Shown one piece after another: positions 10,200 through 22,700 of a DNA stretch of 64,000 nucleotides. The stretch's first letter is position 1. The number at the start of each line of letters is the position of its first letter. The translations under genes and the position numbers were made by a program. A model generated the notes under the pieces. That model ran no database searches. It worked only from the letters and a program-made list of their open reading frames with translations, and was not told the DNA's origin. The DNA comes from Euglena gracilis (Eukaryota > Euglenida > Euglenophyceae > Euglenales), in contig CP154956.1 of the NCBI GenBank assembly GCA_039621445.1, forward strand, positions 71,112,914 to 71,176,913, given 5' to 3'.

Positions 10200-11600
10200 C
10201 TGGTTACTGGTTTGTTGATATTTTTACTTGATTGCTCAAGCATTTTTCTCACTTACAGACTAATTTAAAAAAGAATTTCAAAAAGTGAAATTCTGGGTGC
10301 CCAAATATGAAAATACACCAGAATTTGTTTGTGTGGGACAAGAAGCTTCTCACAAGAAAAATCTGGATAAAATTCATACTCCAAACCTGACCGAAAAATA
10401 TGTGCCGCAATTCTAATATTTGCTTATACGAATTATCTATTCTGTTCTATAACAAATATTGGATGAAACAACTAATTAATCCGTATTAAAAAGAAAGAAA
10501 TCCAATAAATAGTCGTTAAAACCAGATTTCTCTATATGAAACTTCTACTAAAAAATCTATAGGCAAATCTATAATTAATTCGTATTAGAGATAAATAAAA
10601 CGAATAAATATGAATTTGATGCAGTATTTGCTGATGCGAATTATCTATAACAAAATCCGGATCAAACGACTACATAAATCAGTACTTCAGATTCTGAACC
10701 GAATAAATAAATAGGATTTTCAACCAGAATTTTCTATGTTCATAGATTTCCTTACAAAAAATTTTAAAAAGAATTTTATACTATGTTTTGTTATACTAAC
10801 ATCAAATAATAACAATAATAATAATTTTACTCATAAATATCAATACAAATTTGGTTTAATACCTATAAAACCGTTTATTATATGTGTTTTAATATAATAT
10901 AATAATATATATAATATATCCTATAAAACAAAAAATATTCAACAGTAAATGACTACTAAATTATATCTATATTAAATATGTATATAAATTGCTAGAGATT
11001 AGGGTATTCCATTTTTAAAAAAAATATTTATCTATAATCTATTATTACAATATATTATAACAGTGAGCACCAGACAATTATATGTTTGTTAAATATTACA
11101 ATAACCTACATTTTTAATAAATAGTTACATGGAAAATTTGCCGAGTTCCTTTATTATACTTATTCATTTAAGATTTACTTGTTCTCTTTAAGATTTCCTA
11201 CTATATCATATTACATTTTACTATATATATAACATTCTATATATAATATATTAATAATTGATATTAGAGGTTTATATAAATATTTTTACTCATATTTACA
11301 TTACCATAATAATTATTTTTATTTAAAAATAATATTTTTTTTCTCTCAACTATTAAAATATAAATGTTATTACCAATAACATTTAAATAAATATCATAAA
11401 CCAATTTAATATTATACATACATACATATATATATATTATATAGATATTATATTAATATATAATATATATAAAATATATTATTATAAAAAATTTATAATA
11501 TTATTTTTATTAATTAAATATTCATATTAAATATAATAAATATATATATTAATATTTTATATATTCAATCATAGTATCATTATAATTTGTACCATTATAA
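10200..11600. other. AT-rich island without genes
   Basis: About 1.4 kb with strikingly low GC, full of ATATAT and TTAAATA stretches, sharply different from both sides. No open frame above 60 codons, no tRNA and no rRNA-like block was seen. It begins directly after the CATA array and ends near 11,600 where composition returns to normal. It could be an AT-rich satellite relic, an organelle-derived insertion or a structural region; nothing in the sequence decides. Confidence 0.7.
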
Positions 11601-12105
11601 AGTGATTGCATTATGAAAAAGCAGAGTCCAACGCCCGCTGGGCAAGCTGGTTGCAAATAGAAAAAAAACGCAGAGGATGCCAGCATTTAGGATACTCGGG
11701 GGTATACCAGCAGGTATGTTCGGGCTCCGTGGCAAGCTTCTTTTTAAGACTCCAGGGGGGTGCTCCGGGTCTACCGCAAAAGTGGAGTCCTAACCCATTA
11801 GTTGCCTCCGCGGAGCTTCCAAATTTTTCCACGGAATCTGGGAGGCAGCAGAAAGCTTAAAACCAAACCGAAAATAAAATTGAACCCAAATTATCCATAG
11901 GCCAGAATTGTACCCAAAAATTGTGATCCCGCTGGGATTTGTCTCAACTTTTGATCCTGCGGGGATTGCACTGGAATGCATCTTCTACCAGCAGAACCAA
12001 CAACCACTTGGGGGGGAGGTGGTAAGCAAACTGCACGTCAGCATGGATGTCATGTTGCAAAAAAAAAGTCACGTGAAATCCAAATGGCGTCTCTTTGGAT
12101 ACTTG

Positions 12106-12820
12106 CAGGGGGGGGAATGTGCTGGGCGGCCCTCGGAAAAATGTGCAAAAATGCGCAAAAAAATGCGCAAAAAATGCGCTGAGTTTGTACATTCCTAAGG
12201 GAAAAAGGACTTAGAAAAATTTCCAAATGAGCCCAAAATTAAACCAAAATCACCAAAAACAGCTGAAATGAAGGCATTTTTCGTCAAAAAAATGCATGAG
12301 CAAGGCGTCACTCTCTGTTCACCATAACCAACAATGTCAGCCCTCGTGCCCCGCGCTTGTGACCAGGGGAGAAAGATTCGATGCAGGGCCTCAGAAAACC
12401 CTAGTGTCCTCATCATCATTGAATGAGCACCCACACCTCTTCACCCAAAAGTTTTTTCTTGAATATGGACAAAATGCCTCCAAAAAGTGTAAAAAAAGGT
12501 GGGGAAATGGGGAAAAAGCGCAAAAAGTGCGCAAAAAAATTCTTTCAAAAGGGGCAGAATAGAGCACAAATCAAACAACGTAACTCAGTGTCAATGCAAC
12601 ATTGGTCAAGGAGCAATTTGATAATGTACAATCAAAATCAAAAAAACCAAAATGAAACTGCAACATATAAAAAAAGCCGTAAATTCTTAAGACGCAAAAA
12701 AAATGCGCAAAAAATGCGAAAAAAAATGCGCAAAAATGCGCATTTTCCCAAAAATCCGGAAAATGCGCAAAAAAAATGCGCAAAAATGTGAAAAACTGCG
12801 AAATGCATTTCCCCCCCCCC
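12106..12820. mobile_element. hAT-like element with TGCGCAAAA-array interior
   Basis: The element starts CAGGGGGGGGAATG and ends CATTTCCCCCCCCCC, between exact 8 bp duplications GATACTTG (12098-12105 and 12821-12828). The final TG of the expected CCCTG end is missing. The two flanking parts carry arrays of TGCGCAAAA units (12145-12180 and 12695-12790). The middle, about 12190-12690, is unrelated non-repetitive sequence and may be a nested insertion or captured DNA. Confidence 0.8.
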
Positions 12821-12834
12821 GATACTTGACGTGC

Positions 12835-12959
12835 TTCCTGAGGCAGGACTTCCACGCCCAGGCCACGCATGGTGAGGTCCATTGCGAATCCCGACGTGGC
12901 CGAATCCGTGTAATGCACCGAACCGTTCATCACTGCCTGGGTGCACATACACCACAGAG
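12835..12959 (-). CDS. Exon of an unidentified gene
   Basis: A GC-rich open segment with intron-like edges: acceptor AG at 12960-12961, GC donor at 12833-12834. It gives two bases plus 41 codons, LWCMCTQAVMNGSVHYTDSA then TSGFAMDLTMRGLGVEVLPQ and E. The length fits exactly between the two splice signals and it uses the GC donor favoured by its neighbours. I do not recognise the family. It lies about 3.4 kb beyond the DUF229 stop on the same strand, so it probably belongs to a separate downstream gene. A transposon-like insertion begins 14 bp inside its downstream intron. Confidence 0.45.
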
Positions 12960-13524
12960 CTGGAGGGGTATTCGCGATGGTCAAAAGTTGACAGCAGTGG
13001 TGTGCCTGCAGGGAGGCCCCTGCCCCCCTCCCCTCCCCCCACCCCCTTCCTCTCTCCCCCCACCCCACCTCCCCAATAACAACATCCCTTTGTGTGGACA
13101 AAGTTTGGCGGACAAGGCAGAAATAGCTAACGGGTAAACGGTGACAACAAAATAAGGCGGACATGGTGTTTTTTTGGGGGCAAATGGATAAATGGTTTCA
13201 AACAAGTTTGGCGGATACGGCACACCAGGCACCAGACGGACATGGCGTTTTTGTGGCAAACCGGGGGTATAGGGATGTGTGAGAGGGGAAAAAATTGTTG
13301 TTTTTGTTTTTTGTGGGGATGTGGGCGGTGTTGGAGTAAAAATAAAATTCATTTTTAAATTGTATTTTTTGGGGGACATGTGGCAAAAAAAAATCAAAAA
13401 AATTGCGGAGTTGGGGGTGAAAACATTGGAGTAAAATTCCTCTTCCTCTGGGCATTAGTGTGGGGGTAGTGGGGAGGGGTGTGTGGGGGGGGGTTTGGCA
13501 CCAAGCCATGAATTTTTTTTTCAG

Positions 13525-13645
13525 ACGTGGCCAGCGTACAAAATTGGTTGCCTCCGCGTACAAAACTGGTTGGCGGAGCCTCCGCAGGTAACCAGCCTCT
13601 GCGGAGGCTCCGAGGTAACCAGCCTCCGCGGAGACTCCGTGGAAA
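13525..13645. repeat. GCCTCCGC / GCGGAGGC short repeats
   Basis: The phrase TTGCCTCCGCG, AGCCTCCGCAGGTAACCAGC and AGCCTCTGCGGAGGCTCCG recur with a 30-37 bp period, including small palindromes. No gene is recognised. Confidence 0.55.
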
Positions 13646-14504
13646 GCTAAGGTCACCAAAGGTGAGGATTCCGCATTTGCTCGGACCCGGGAGCTCCCCA
13701 CCCACCCAGCCAGCCCGATTCTTTGCGGGGCACCATCAGGCAGTTAATGAGCTCAGCACTACACAAAAGCTGATTACCTCTGACCCCAGGACTCTCCCAA
13801 AATGGGCCGTCTTTCTAAAAAAATTTCTTTCCAGTATTTCCAAAAAAATGAAACCCACACCGGACCCCTAGCCCAGGGCGGGGGGTGTGGTCCAGCCAGA
13901 CCTCTTCTGAATCAAAAAGCAGCTTGTTTCCCAGAGAGAGGAAGGCAGGTGGGGACAGGATGGTGAGGAGGTAGGATGGTCAGTCAAAACCAAGAGGATG
14001 AACTCTGAGCAACGACCTTTCCTTGAATCCAGCTCTTCACTTGATGGAATACACACGACAAGAGCAGGCTGAGTTTGTTTGACCCCCCTGGGGAGGGGCA
14101 TCTCAGCGTTCCCTGGAGGGCCTGGGGAGGCAAGCACTCCCCCTTCCCCCAGGGTATTGAGTTAGTGGGGAGGAGGGGGAGGTGTCGGACCCCCCCCCCC
14201 CCCACGCTTAACACCCTGAGGGGTTTGTGCTTGCCTCCCCTAGCCCACCACGTGGTAACGCTGAGGTGCGCCAGAAAATTTTTTATGGTTTTCTGTGGTG
14301 GTCCCGGAACCCCCACTTGGTCCGAAGGGGGAGTGTCTGGACCTCTCCTCCACCCTGGTGGGGGGGGGGGGTGGTCTGACCCCCCTTCGCAAAACCACCG
14401 CTCTCTTGACAACCCCCCAGGGTTAGTGCCTGCCGGGTCGTGGGCCAAAAAGTGCTTTGCTGGGCCTTTTGGAGCCTTCGGCGCCAGAGGTGCCTTGGCC
14501 GAGG

Positions 14505-14605
14505 GCCCAGAAACTTTTGGCCGTATGCCCTACCCCCCGGTCGGATCTGGTGCCTTGGAATGCCTGCCCAGGCAGGCTCCCCCACTCGGGGTGGGGTCAG
14601 CTTCG
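14505..14605 (+). repeat. Dispersed repeat F, copy 1 (partner 26205-26330)
   Basis: Shares ACTTTTGGCCGTRTGCCCTA, GGTCGGATC, then GGAATGCCTGCCCAGGCAGG-like sequence and a GGGGTGGGG end with 26205-26330. A further partial copy is at 26085-26150. Confidence 0.6.
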
Positions 14606-14954
14606 CCAGAGAAGTTAGTGGACAATGGATAAGAGAGAATAGGAAGCATGTGACTTTGCGTCAAAAAAAAAAGGAGGCACTTGGTGACAGAGAGGCTGTG
14701 GGGCCTTGATCTTTTATTGTAATTTTCTCCACATATTATCAACATTACAACGCTCGATCCCAACAATGAATGTGCTCTCTTCTTTATTTTTCTCTTGAAA
14801 GAAGCATGAAGTAGATGAAAATGTCGAGATATCCTTTCATTTGAACGAACCTGGAAATGCTAGGAAATGTGTGAATTAATCTGACCTCATGGAATTTCCC
14901 CTCAAAAGGTCGAATCCTTTCTCTGCGTGCGAAGATTTGAAAAACGTGGGACGT

Positions 14955-15175
14955 CCAGCTCAGAGGGCACAAAATTCTGGCTGGTTGGAAAAAGGTTGCT
15001 GGCCAATCTCCCCCATGATCTGGAACTGGACCCGACTGGGGGTCGGACCAAATACCCCCCAAAAAAACCGAAACTGCAAAAATGCCCCCAAAGCAGCCAA
15101 TTTTGCAAAACATCGATTTCTTGACCTCAAATATACCCTGGCCACCCTTTTTCCGACCAATTTTTGTCCATTTTG
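14955..15175 (+). repeat. Dispersed repeat D, copy 1 (partner 33345-33575)
   Basis: Shares CAGCTCAGA, CTGGAAAAAGGTTGCTG, GGAACTGG, AAACTGC..CCAATT.TGCAAAA and CCCTGGCC.CCCTTTTCCG in the same order with 33345-33575. Confidence 0.65.
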
Positions 15176-16173
15176 GCCAAATTTTGCACCTCCGAAAAAA
15201 AAATATACGTTGCTGCCCATTCGCCGTTATTTTTTCTTAAAATATAACGAGGGGGGGAGGGGCTGGAAAAAGACTGCTGGCTGCCCCTCCCCCTGAAGGA
15301 TGGGGGTCCTCTGGCTTAAGCGATAATACAATTGTCATTGTTCAGGTTATCTGTGAGCTGTTGCACTTACCAGATGCGTGGCGTGTAAACCTCGCAACCA
15401 ACTTTAAACCAAGGAGTCACTGCAAGTTCCTTTGCTTGGCCAGCTGAATGGGGGGGGTCGAATAGGGGGAGGGGACATAAATCAAGGAGTTATCAAAATC
15501 AGACCAACAAACAAGATATTAAAATACCCCCCCCCCGAGGGCACCAATTCTTGACAAAATTCATTATAAATAACATTATCTCAGGACGCTGCATTGCAAA
15601 AAAGAATTGGAAGTCATGTTTTGGGTGATAGCGACCACAAAAGTTGCCTCCTCGTTTGTCCTTGCCACGGGGTCAAACGTCGTCCTTTGTTTGGTCGGCC
15701 CGATTAAGGGTTTGAACGCGGGTCACAGGTTGCATCCATTCATAAATAAATACCTCCCTCTGTACATTTAATAATGGGGTGTCTTTTGGGCAATCAAAAT
15801 CGGACCTCATGGGGGGGGTTATCATTGGGACGACTATGTTGTGGGGGAATTATTCATTTGACAGGTCATTTTTTTCATTTCATCATCAGATCCAACAACA
15901 ATTTTAGTTGTGAACAGTTTGGGAAACCGCCCAGAGTTTTTTTCCCATTATTTTTCCGTTATTTTTGTCAAGTGGACCTTTCATACGCCCTTTCGGGAGC
16001 CACTATGAAGGGAAGTCAAATTTCACACACAAAAAAACGGAGCTATGTAACACTGTCAGTTTGGGGTTTTTTTGAAAATAAACCACGAAAAAATTCCACC
16101 AGAAGTCCATTTGCCCATTTTTTGAATTTTGAGTTGATTGTCGCCAAAAAAAAAAAAAACTTCAACCGCCCGA

Positions 16174-16251
16174 CTTGGATGGATGGATGGATGGATGGAT
16201 GGACATGTGTTTGCACACGCAGGCACAGACGGGCACACACACGCACACACA

Positions 16252-16302
<51 letters not shown>
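16174..16302. repeat. (ATGG)n and (CA)n microsatellites
   Basis: Seven ATGG units at 16176-16204, then an imperfect CACA array to 16302. They lie just beyond the DUF229 stop codon on the minus strand. Confidence 0.9.
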
Positions 16303-16304
<2 letters not shown>

Positions 16305-16361
16305 TACATCGCTGGGAAAAGAAAACAGAAAATATGCCACTTCACCTTCGAGGGGAGGTCG

Positions 16362-16583
16362 TCACGAGCGATTTGTTATGTTGCTCGAAACAGTGCTGGA
16401 AGGAGTCTTGCAGATGCAGTACGTAATTTCAACTTGCGGGTCGGCACACTGCCGGTATCGTTCATATCGCGTCTCCTGGGTTGCGCTCACAAGCGTGTAA
16501 TGGCCCGTTCTCCGGTCGAGGTCCGACCTCAATGCAAACACAGGGTAGGGATCCCCCTTGACGGTGAACTGCAGGTCGAAATG
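16362..16583 (-). CDS. DUF229 gene, terminal exon with stop codon
   Basis: Seventy-three codons plus TGA. The exon starts AG|CATTTC with HFDLQFTVKGDPYPVFALRS, continues GHYTLVSATQETRYERYR, then QCADPQVEITYCIC, and ends TPSSTVSSNITNRS. The Arg/Tyr-rich strand followed by CAdp..eitYC.C is the C-terminal signature of DUF229. The stop at 16362-16364 lies 16 residues beyond the last Cys, as expected. The upstream GC donor at 18189 is in the same phase. A CA/ATGG microsatellite follows about 60 bp downstream, in what would be the 3' UTR. Confidence 0.85.
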   Translation of the reverse strand, partial: HFDLQFTVKGDPYPVFALRSDLDRRTGHYTLVSATQETRYERYRQCADPQVEITYCICKTPSSTVSSNITNRS

Positions 16584-19500
16584 CTGGACGGTGTCGGCGG
16601 GGCCAGAACCAGGGGGGCCAGAACCAGTTGAGGAAGAAGGAGCGCCTCTGTGATATGCCCAATCGTCAGTTAAAATCGCCGAAATAAAAAAGCCCTCTTT
16701 TTGGGAGAGGGCTGGGCAGGTTATTAAATGAGCGGGGAGGGTTGGAACCCCGTTGCCAAAACAAAATTCTGGCGTGAAATGAAATCATGCAAACACCCCA
16801 CTGCAGCTATTTGTCGAAATCACTAAGTCCCACCGAATCTCTAATTCCCTCATGAATTGTCTGTGTTACGGTCAGGTGTGGATATAACTGCAGTCGTTGC
16901 GGGTTCTCTTGCTGCTCTTGAAATAAAATTGTTTGTACTTGCGCTCTTTTGTTTCTCTTTCTGTGTCGTCTCATTTTTTGCACCTGAATTTTCACAAGGC
17001 GCTTTTCTGACGTCCCTTCTTTTCTCCCAATCAGGTGACTCTTTGAGTCAAGGCAAGGCGAAATCATCAACCAACATTAAAAGATGCAGATGTTGTCCAG
17101 ACGAGCGATCGACATGCCACATAGCACGTGCAAACAACCCATTTTTGAGCAGTTTTTGAGCAGCAAACAACCCAGTTTTTGAGTGCAAACAACCCAGTTT
17201 TTGAGCAGCTCGCTAAAAAATTGTTTGACATAAAACGATTAATGTTCCAAAAAATATGGTAATCGTAATATATTCCTGTAAGAATTTCCCCTAATGTTTG
17301 TTTCCTTTCCTGTTGGTGTTGACTGTGTCCCCTGACCAGAAGGTATCATCTCCTGGGCGCTGATGACTCGGTCCAGAACAAGCAGAAGGCAGCGGCGGGC
17401 AAGGGCGCCTCTGTGCAACGGCGGGGGACTAGGGGGATACTGGGCTGTTAAAAGCCCCTGAATGGCTTTGCCCCCACAAACGCTTTTTTGGCCTTGCCCC
17501 CGTCAAAATTGTTTGGGCAGATCTTTGCCGGAAAATGTATTGAAGACAAGCGTTGCAGGGTCTTTGGAGGGATTAAGAGCCAAAATGTGCCCCTCCCAAG
17601 AACACCGTTCTCGTTTTAGAGGACCAGTGGAAAAGAGGCACACTGTTGACGTCCAAAGAACATTGCCTACAGACATTTTGCGGGAAGCAACTTGGATGGC
17701 TAGGAGTGCACTTTTGATTGGGAGTTATAAAACTAAGGCCGTCATGTATTTTGGAGGAAAAATGCACGAAAATGCGGGAAAAAGTCACACGCAGGAGGTC
17801 CATCTGGAAAAGGTCACACAAATGCAGTCCGCCTGGTTCAATTTGTAGTTTAATATCCATGCCATTTTTTCTTCAGTGCACATACGAGACAAAACATGCG
17901 TGTGTGTGCCTATTTCAAAGAGGCACAATCAGGCAGTATTTTTTAAGGCACCTTAAAAACCCTTCAGAACTGCCTTGAAAATTTGGCCAGAATAAAGCCT
18001 TCAAAACTTGAAAAAAATATTTTCTCCAACTGAGCAATGAAATACTGAAGCGAAAAATGGATAATAAAAATGATATCTCACATATACGGAATCACGTCGC
18101 GGAAATCAAATGTGATTCGCTCAATGTGAAATCAGCCATTTAGAGCCCCACTCTCCCTGTGGGCCCATGACCGACCAGGAGCTCCCGGCCGGGATCAAGC
18201 CGTTCCACTCCGCCAGCAGCGCCGCCACCGCGCCGGCCAACGCCGGGGAGCCGGGGGCCAGCGGGGCGGCCCGCGCGCAGGGGCAGAAGGCGGCGGGCAC
18301 TCCCGCCGCCCGGCAGCTGCGGCCCCCTGGCTCTTCCACCGTGGCCAGGGGCTCTTCCACCATGGCCAGCGGTTCCATCACAGCCAGGGCTGTGCCGGAA
18401 AGCCTGGTGGGAGGGAAGTCCACCCCGGCCCGCCACCCACCGAGCTTCGGGGGTTCCCGGCCAGCCCTGGCCGGGGCTCGGCACGGCGGGGCGTGGCTGG
18501 GCCCGGCTGGGGGACGTCGCGCGCGTCGCCCCGGGTGTTGCGGCGCCCGCATTGTGGCGCTGCGGGCAACCTTCGGGACGAGGCACCGAGGGCTGTTGGT
18601 CCCGCCTGTCGCGTCATTTGGTTCGCTTTGCGTCCTGTCGGGTCCCGGTAGCAGCAGGGCTGGACAGGAAAGCCCTTTTGGGATCCCCCCTCACCTGCAA
18701 GAAGGAGTGTGGAGGCGCTGGGGTGCCAATGAGATGGGGACATCAATTTTGGTCCACAATTTTCTTTCAGCAGCAAAACACTGAAATTATTATCCCTGGT
18801 CCCCCGACTAAACCTTCCCAACAGGCTTCTTTTTAAGGAAATATGCACGCACCCCTGTGTGTACTGTGGCTGTTTGTTTGGTGCTTTTTATCCCTTCTTC
18901 TGGCCTGGCGCTGTTTTTAGCCTCCTTTTTGTCTGTGCACGTGCACCGCACTCCCCCGGGGGTGCGATGGGTAGGCAGGGGAGTTCGGCATTTTTGACCC
19001 CCCGCGGGGAGGCCGGGTTTTGGGGTGGGTGCTATTATAGCACACTCCCCAGCGCCGAAAGCACCGTGGCCCGAAAATGGCCATTTTCAAGGAAAGTCAG
19101 CTTGGCCGGTAGGCACCCAAGATCCAGACCCCCCCCCAGGAGGGTGTGCCTGCTATGGGGGTCCGGGGGGTGGGTAGGGGGCACCCCCCCCACTCCTCAA
19201 CCCCATGCCCTCCCCTCATATAGAAACCTGCTGGGCGGGTCGACTTGGGAGACTGGTTCAGCCCCGAACAACGGAGTGAGTAGCGACTGGGCTGTCAAGG
19301 CAGCATGCCGTTGGGACAGGGGGGGCAAAGAAGGGGATCGCATTTGCGAGGCTTGTTCAAATCGACTTCACGACGGGTGACAAACATCACAAACTTGAAG
19401 TCCTTTCCGTTCTCACAAGAACAATGCAGAATCCCAAAGAAATTTTGCAGGAAAAAACACTTTTTTGCAAACTATATACATACAAGCATACACACGTACA

Positions 19501-19748
19501 TGCATGCATGCATGCATGCATGCATACATACATACATACAGACATACATACATACATACATACATGCATGCATGCATGCATGCATACATACATACATACA
19601 TACATACATACATACATACATACATACATACATACGTACATACATACATACATACATACATACATACATACAAACATACATACATACATACATACATACA
19701 TACATACATACATACATACATACATACATACATACATACATACATACA

Positions 19749-19782
<34 letters not shown>

Positions 19783-22700
19783 CATACATACATACATGCA
19801 TGCATGCATGCATGCATGCATGCATGCATGCATGCATGCATACATATACACATACATACACACATACAAGTACATATATGATAATATTCATTTACCAGAT
19901 TTCCTTGGGGAAAATGTGACAAACATCGGATGCAACCCCTCACTTAAATAAATCCCTCCTTTGGCTTGCAAAACAATCTGCTTGGAAGAGATTCCCATAC
20001 AAGCACTGGGGGGGTCTCAATGGGCTGCTGGGCCGCAGCGTGGGTAGGGTCGGGGGTGGGTGGTCGGGGTTCAACAGGTGCCGCAGGGTGAGGTGCAAGT
20101 CGTACCAAGACACCACCTCGGCCTGGTTGTTGTGCAAACTGCTGCCCCACTGCGGCATCGCTGGGCCGGGGCTTCCATCCAGCCACGTCAGTGTGTCAAC
20201 GTCTTTTGAAACCGCTGGTATGCTACGATCTTTGGCTGTGATGGCACGATGGCAGGGAACTCCGGAGAGAACACAAAACACAATCACACAGCTCCTGAGG
20301 TGGAACCCCCATCTGCAGCAGAGGGCTGGGCACCAGGAGGGAGAACAGCGGTAGGTGCTTTGGGGTGCCGCCATGGTCGGGCGCGCCCCTTGTCCGTCGG
20401 GTCTTGGATCATCCCTTTGACTCTTTTAGACTGGGGGGTTGGGCGGGATTGGCACCAATTCAACATCTTCGCAGGCTATGTGGTTATCGGCTTTGGTGGG
20501 GGGGGGGGTTCGGTGATTCGAGGCAGAAAAAAAATAGGGAGAACTCCATCTGGGTTCCTGGCAGGGGGAGGTGAGCCATCCACCCTCCTGCTCTTCTCCA
20601 CGTCACCGGTTTTGGAAAAAACCAGGGGAACATAAATGTTGAATCCAAAGGAACAAGAGCATTGCTATGTGGCCTAGCCATAAAATGGCAAATCTGGCAA
20701 GATGCAGAAATGGAGTCGGAGCGCGGTCCGAGAGCAGCAGCACCACGCTGTTGGGCTGGGTACGGAGGATTCGCTGCACGGCCGTGGCGATCTGCAGGGA
20801 GAGGCAGGGGGGAGAGGGGGCAGGGGGGAACGACGGCGCCAGGGGTGACTGGCTGGGTATTTTTGTACCATATTCTGTATTCCCAAATCTTGGTGCAACC
20901 GACCTGACAGACGACGCCTTTTCATCCTTGAGAGAGGGAGGGAGAGAGGGGAGGGTTTGCAGCGGCCACCCGACAACGGGTGGAACAAGTCCCGGGCTTA
21001 AGAGAATGTGGGAGGGACCTTGTGCTCGAGTCCTTGCAGGCTGAGCGCACTTTCTCAGTTGCTGCATGGGGGGCCAAGCTCATATTTGTAAACCGCCTGA
21101 GCTGGCGGGAGCACCTTATTCTTATCGCTGCGGGCAGTTGAGGCGTCGGCTCACCCTGGACACCAAGCCGGGTTCCCCATAACTGCCATGCTGGGTTTTG
21201 CAATAACTCTTTGTGGGTCGCCCCAGGAAACCTGGCCCATCTCTGGGTGAAGGAAGCGGGGTGATGGGGAGCCAGGATCCCATCGGCAGTGGCCGTGGAC
21301 CAGAGTATCCAAGAGGGGTGACCACCTTCAGGCAGAAGAAAGGGGGAGGGTGCCAAAAGCCCCCTTTCCTGGCAACTGGAACCCACGGGCCGTTCCTCGA
21401 GTGTCGGCACACTCCAGGGCCGTGTAACAATGGGTGTCCAAGGGGCTGTGACTTGCCAGCCTGGATCGAGCTGTGGGTGTGAGCTGTGGGGTCGGCATAC
21501 CCTTGGAGTCCATGACTTGCCCATCCGCAGAGCATGCGCGCCAAGACACAAGGCAGTCTGCCACCGCCAGGCTTCGACGGAAAAGGATGGCCCGGCTGGG
21601 TCAAACTGTCTTGGTCTCCCTTTACCGCTTCAGTGGAGAGGAGAGAGTTTTGTGATTTTTCTGCATTTTTCTGCGCCGGACACATATACCTGAGCACCGT
21701 GACGCGGACGCACACGCCGGATCACCCGTACACGCACGGGAACACTGACGATCGGGGACGTCACTGGTAAGGATGGTGGGTAGTCCAGAGTTCAGGAGCC
21801 ACGGTAACAGTGTAATTCCAGGTTCGAAGCACGCTGGAGCACTGGTATGGAGCCAGGAATGATAACCCCTGGATGGACCAGTTCACCCCCTTCAACAATT
21901 GGTCCAACTCTTCAGGCTGCAGGACGTCGGCTGGAGGCCGAACTACTGAAGGGATTGCTTTCTTCGCGCATTTGCGCTCCAAAGAATGCGAAAAAAAATG
22001 TTGAAACGGGGGAATTGGTGCTTACACGAATTCACAAAAACTCCTTCCGTTGTGGTCACGGCATTCGGGTATGTCTGAAATGAGTATGCAACTTGCGTTT
22101 TTTTTATAGCGTTTTTAGCACTTTTTTTTGCATCTTTCGTGTCACGTTTTTTTGCGTCACGTTTTTGTTTTTGTGGTTCCACGTTGCATCCCCCCCCCGC
22201 AGATAAAGTTGTTGATGACCAGCTCTCAGTGCAGAAAATGACAGGGCCATGGGGGTCTCCTGTGACTATGTTCAACCACGGGATGCGATGGGGAAAATGT
22301 GTTGTTCATGTGTACCAGGTGTATGCTCTCTGCCCTTCCGATGAGGAAGTAGGCTTGAGGGCAGATCCTATTAGGATTTCCTAAGGTGGTATTCTTATTC
22401 TGTTATAATTTTGAGTTTCTCTACCAGAGAACTGAATTATAGTTTTCTCTTTTAGTTTCTTTCCTGTGCCTTTTGTCTGCCGCTAAAAAAAAAAACGGCC
22501 CAAAAACACCCAAGAAGGGCCACAAAACCGCTCCGGAACAAGGGCCAGGCGTGCTGGCAGCCAAAACGGCGAATGGGGGGCGATAGAGGACCTCCAGGGG
22601 TACATTTTGTCTGACCAACATTTCCGGAAACAATGCACGGTTTCTCGGCTCACGAGTGCTCACGAGCCTCGAGCCTGCTGAAATGTGTTTCTGGCCTAGC

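Larger units (their letters stand above)
12960..16160. other. Intergenic or intronic, repeat-rich
   Basis: Between the 12.9 kb exon and the DUF229 stop. It holds short GCCTCCGC repeats, repeats D and F and several poly-G/poly-C runs. No exon was recognised. Confidence 0.5.

Noticed and set aside
9211-10231. Open frames of 180-330 codons in several frames on both strands
   Set aside because: They are translations of the CATA microsatellite (repeating IHTY, MYVC, HTYI) and carry no information. The same applies to the frames at 19.3-19.95 kb and 33.8-34.75 kb outside the DUF229 exon.
10200-11600. Mitochondrial DNA insertion
   Set aside because: The composition would allow it, but no mitochondrial gene, tRNA or rRNA fragment was recognised, so the origin is left open.
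18331-18660. GC-rich open frames on both strands upstream of the 18.3 kb exon
   Set aside because: None gives DUF229 motifs, and the expected preceding exon was found at 20.0 kb with matching phase. Kept only as a possible 5' extension of the exon.
22270-22300. Plus-strand translation NHGMRWGK, resembling the SDHG.R.G motif missing from the DUF229 gene
   Set aside because: It is on the wrong strand and lies upstream of the exon it should follow. Flanking translation shows no family similarity, so it is taken as coincidence.
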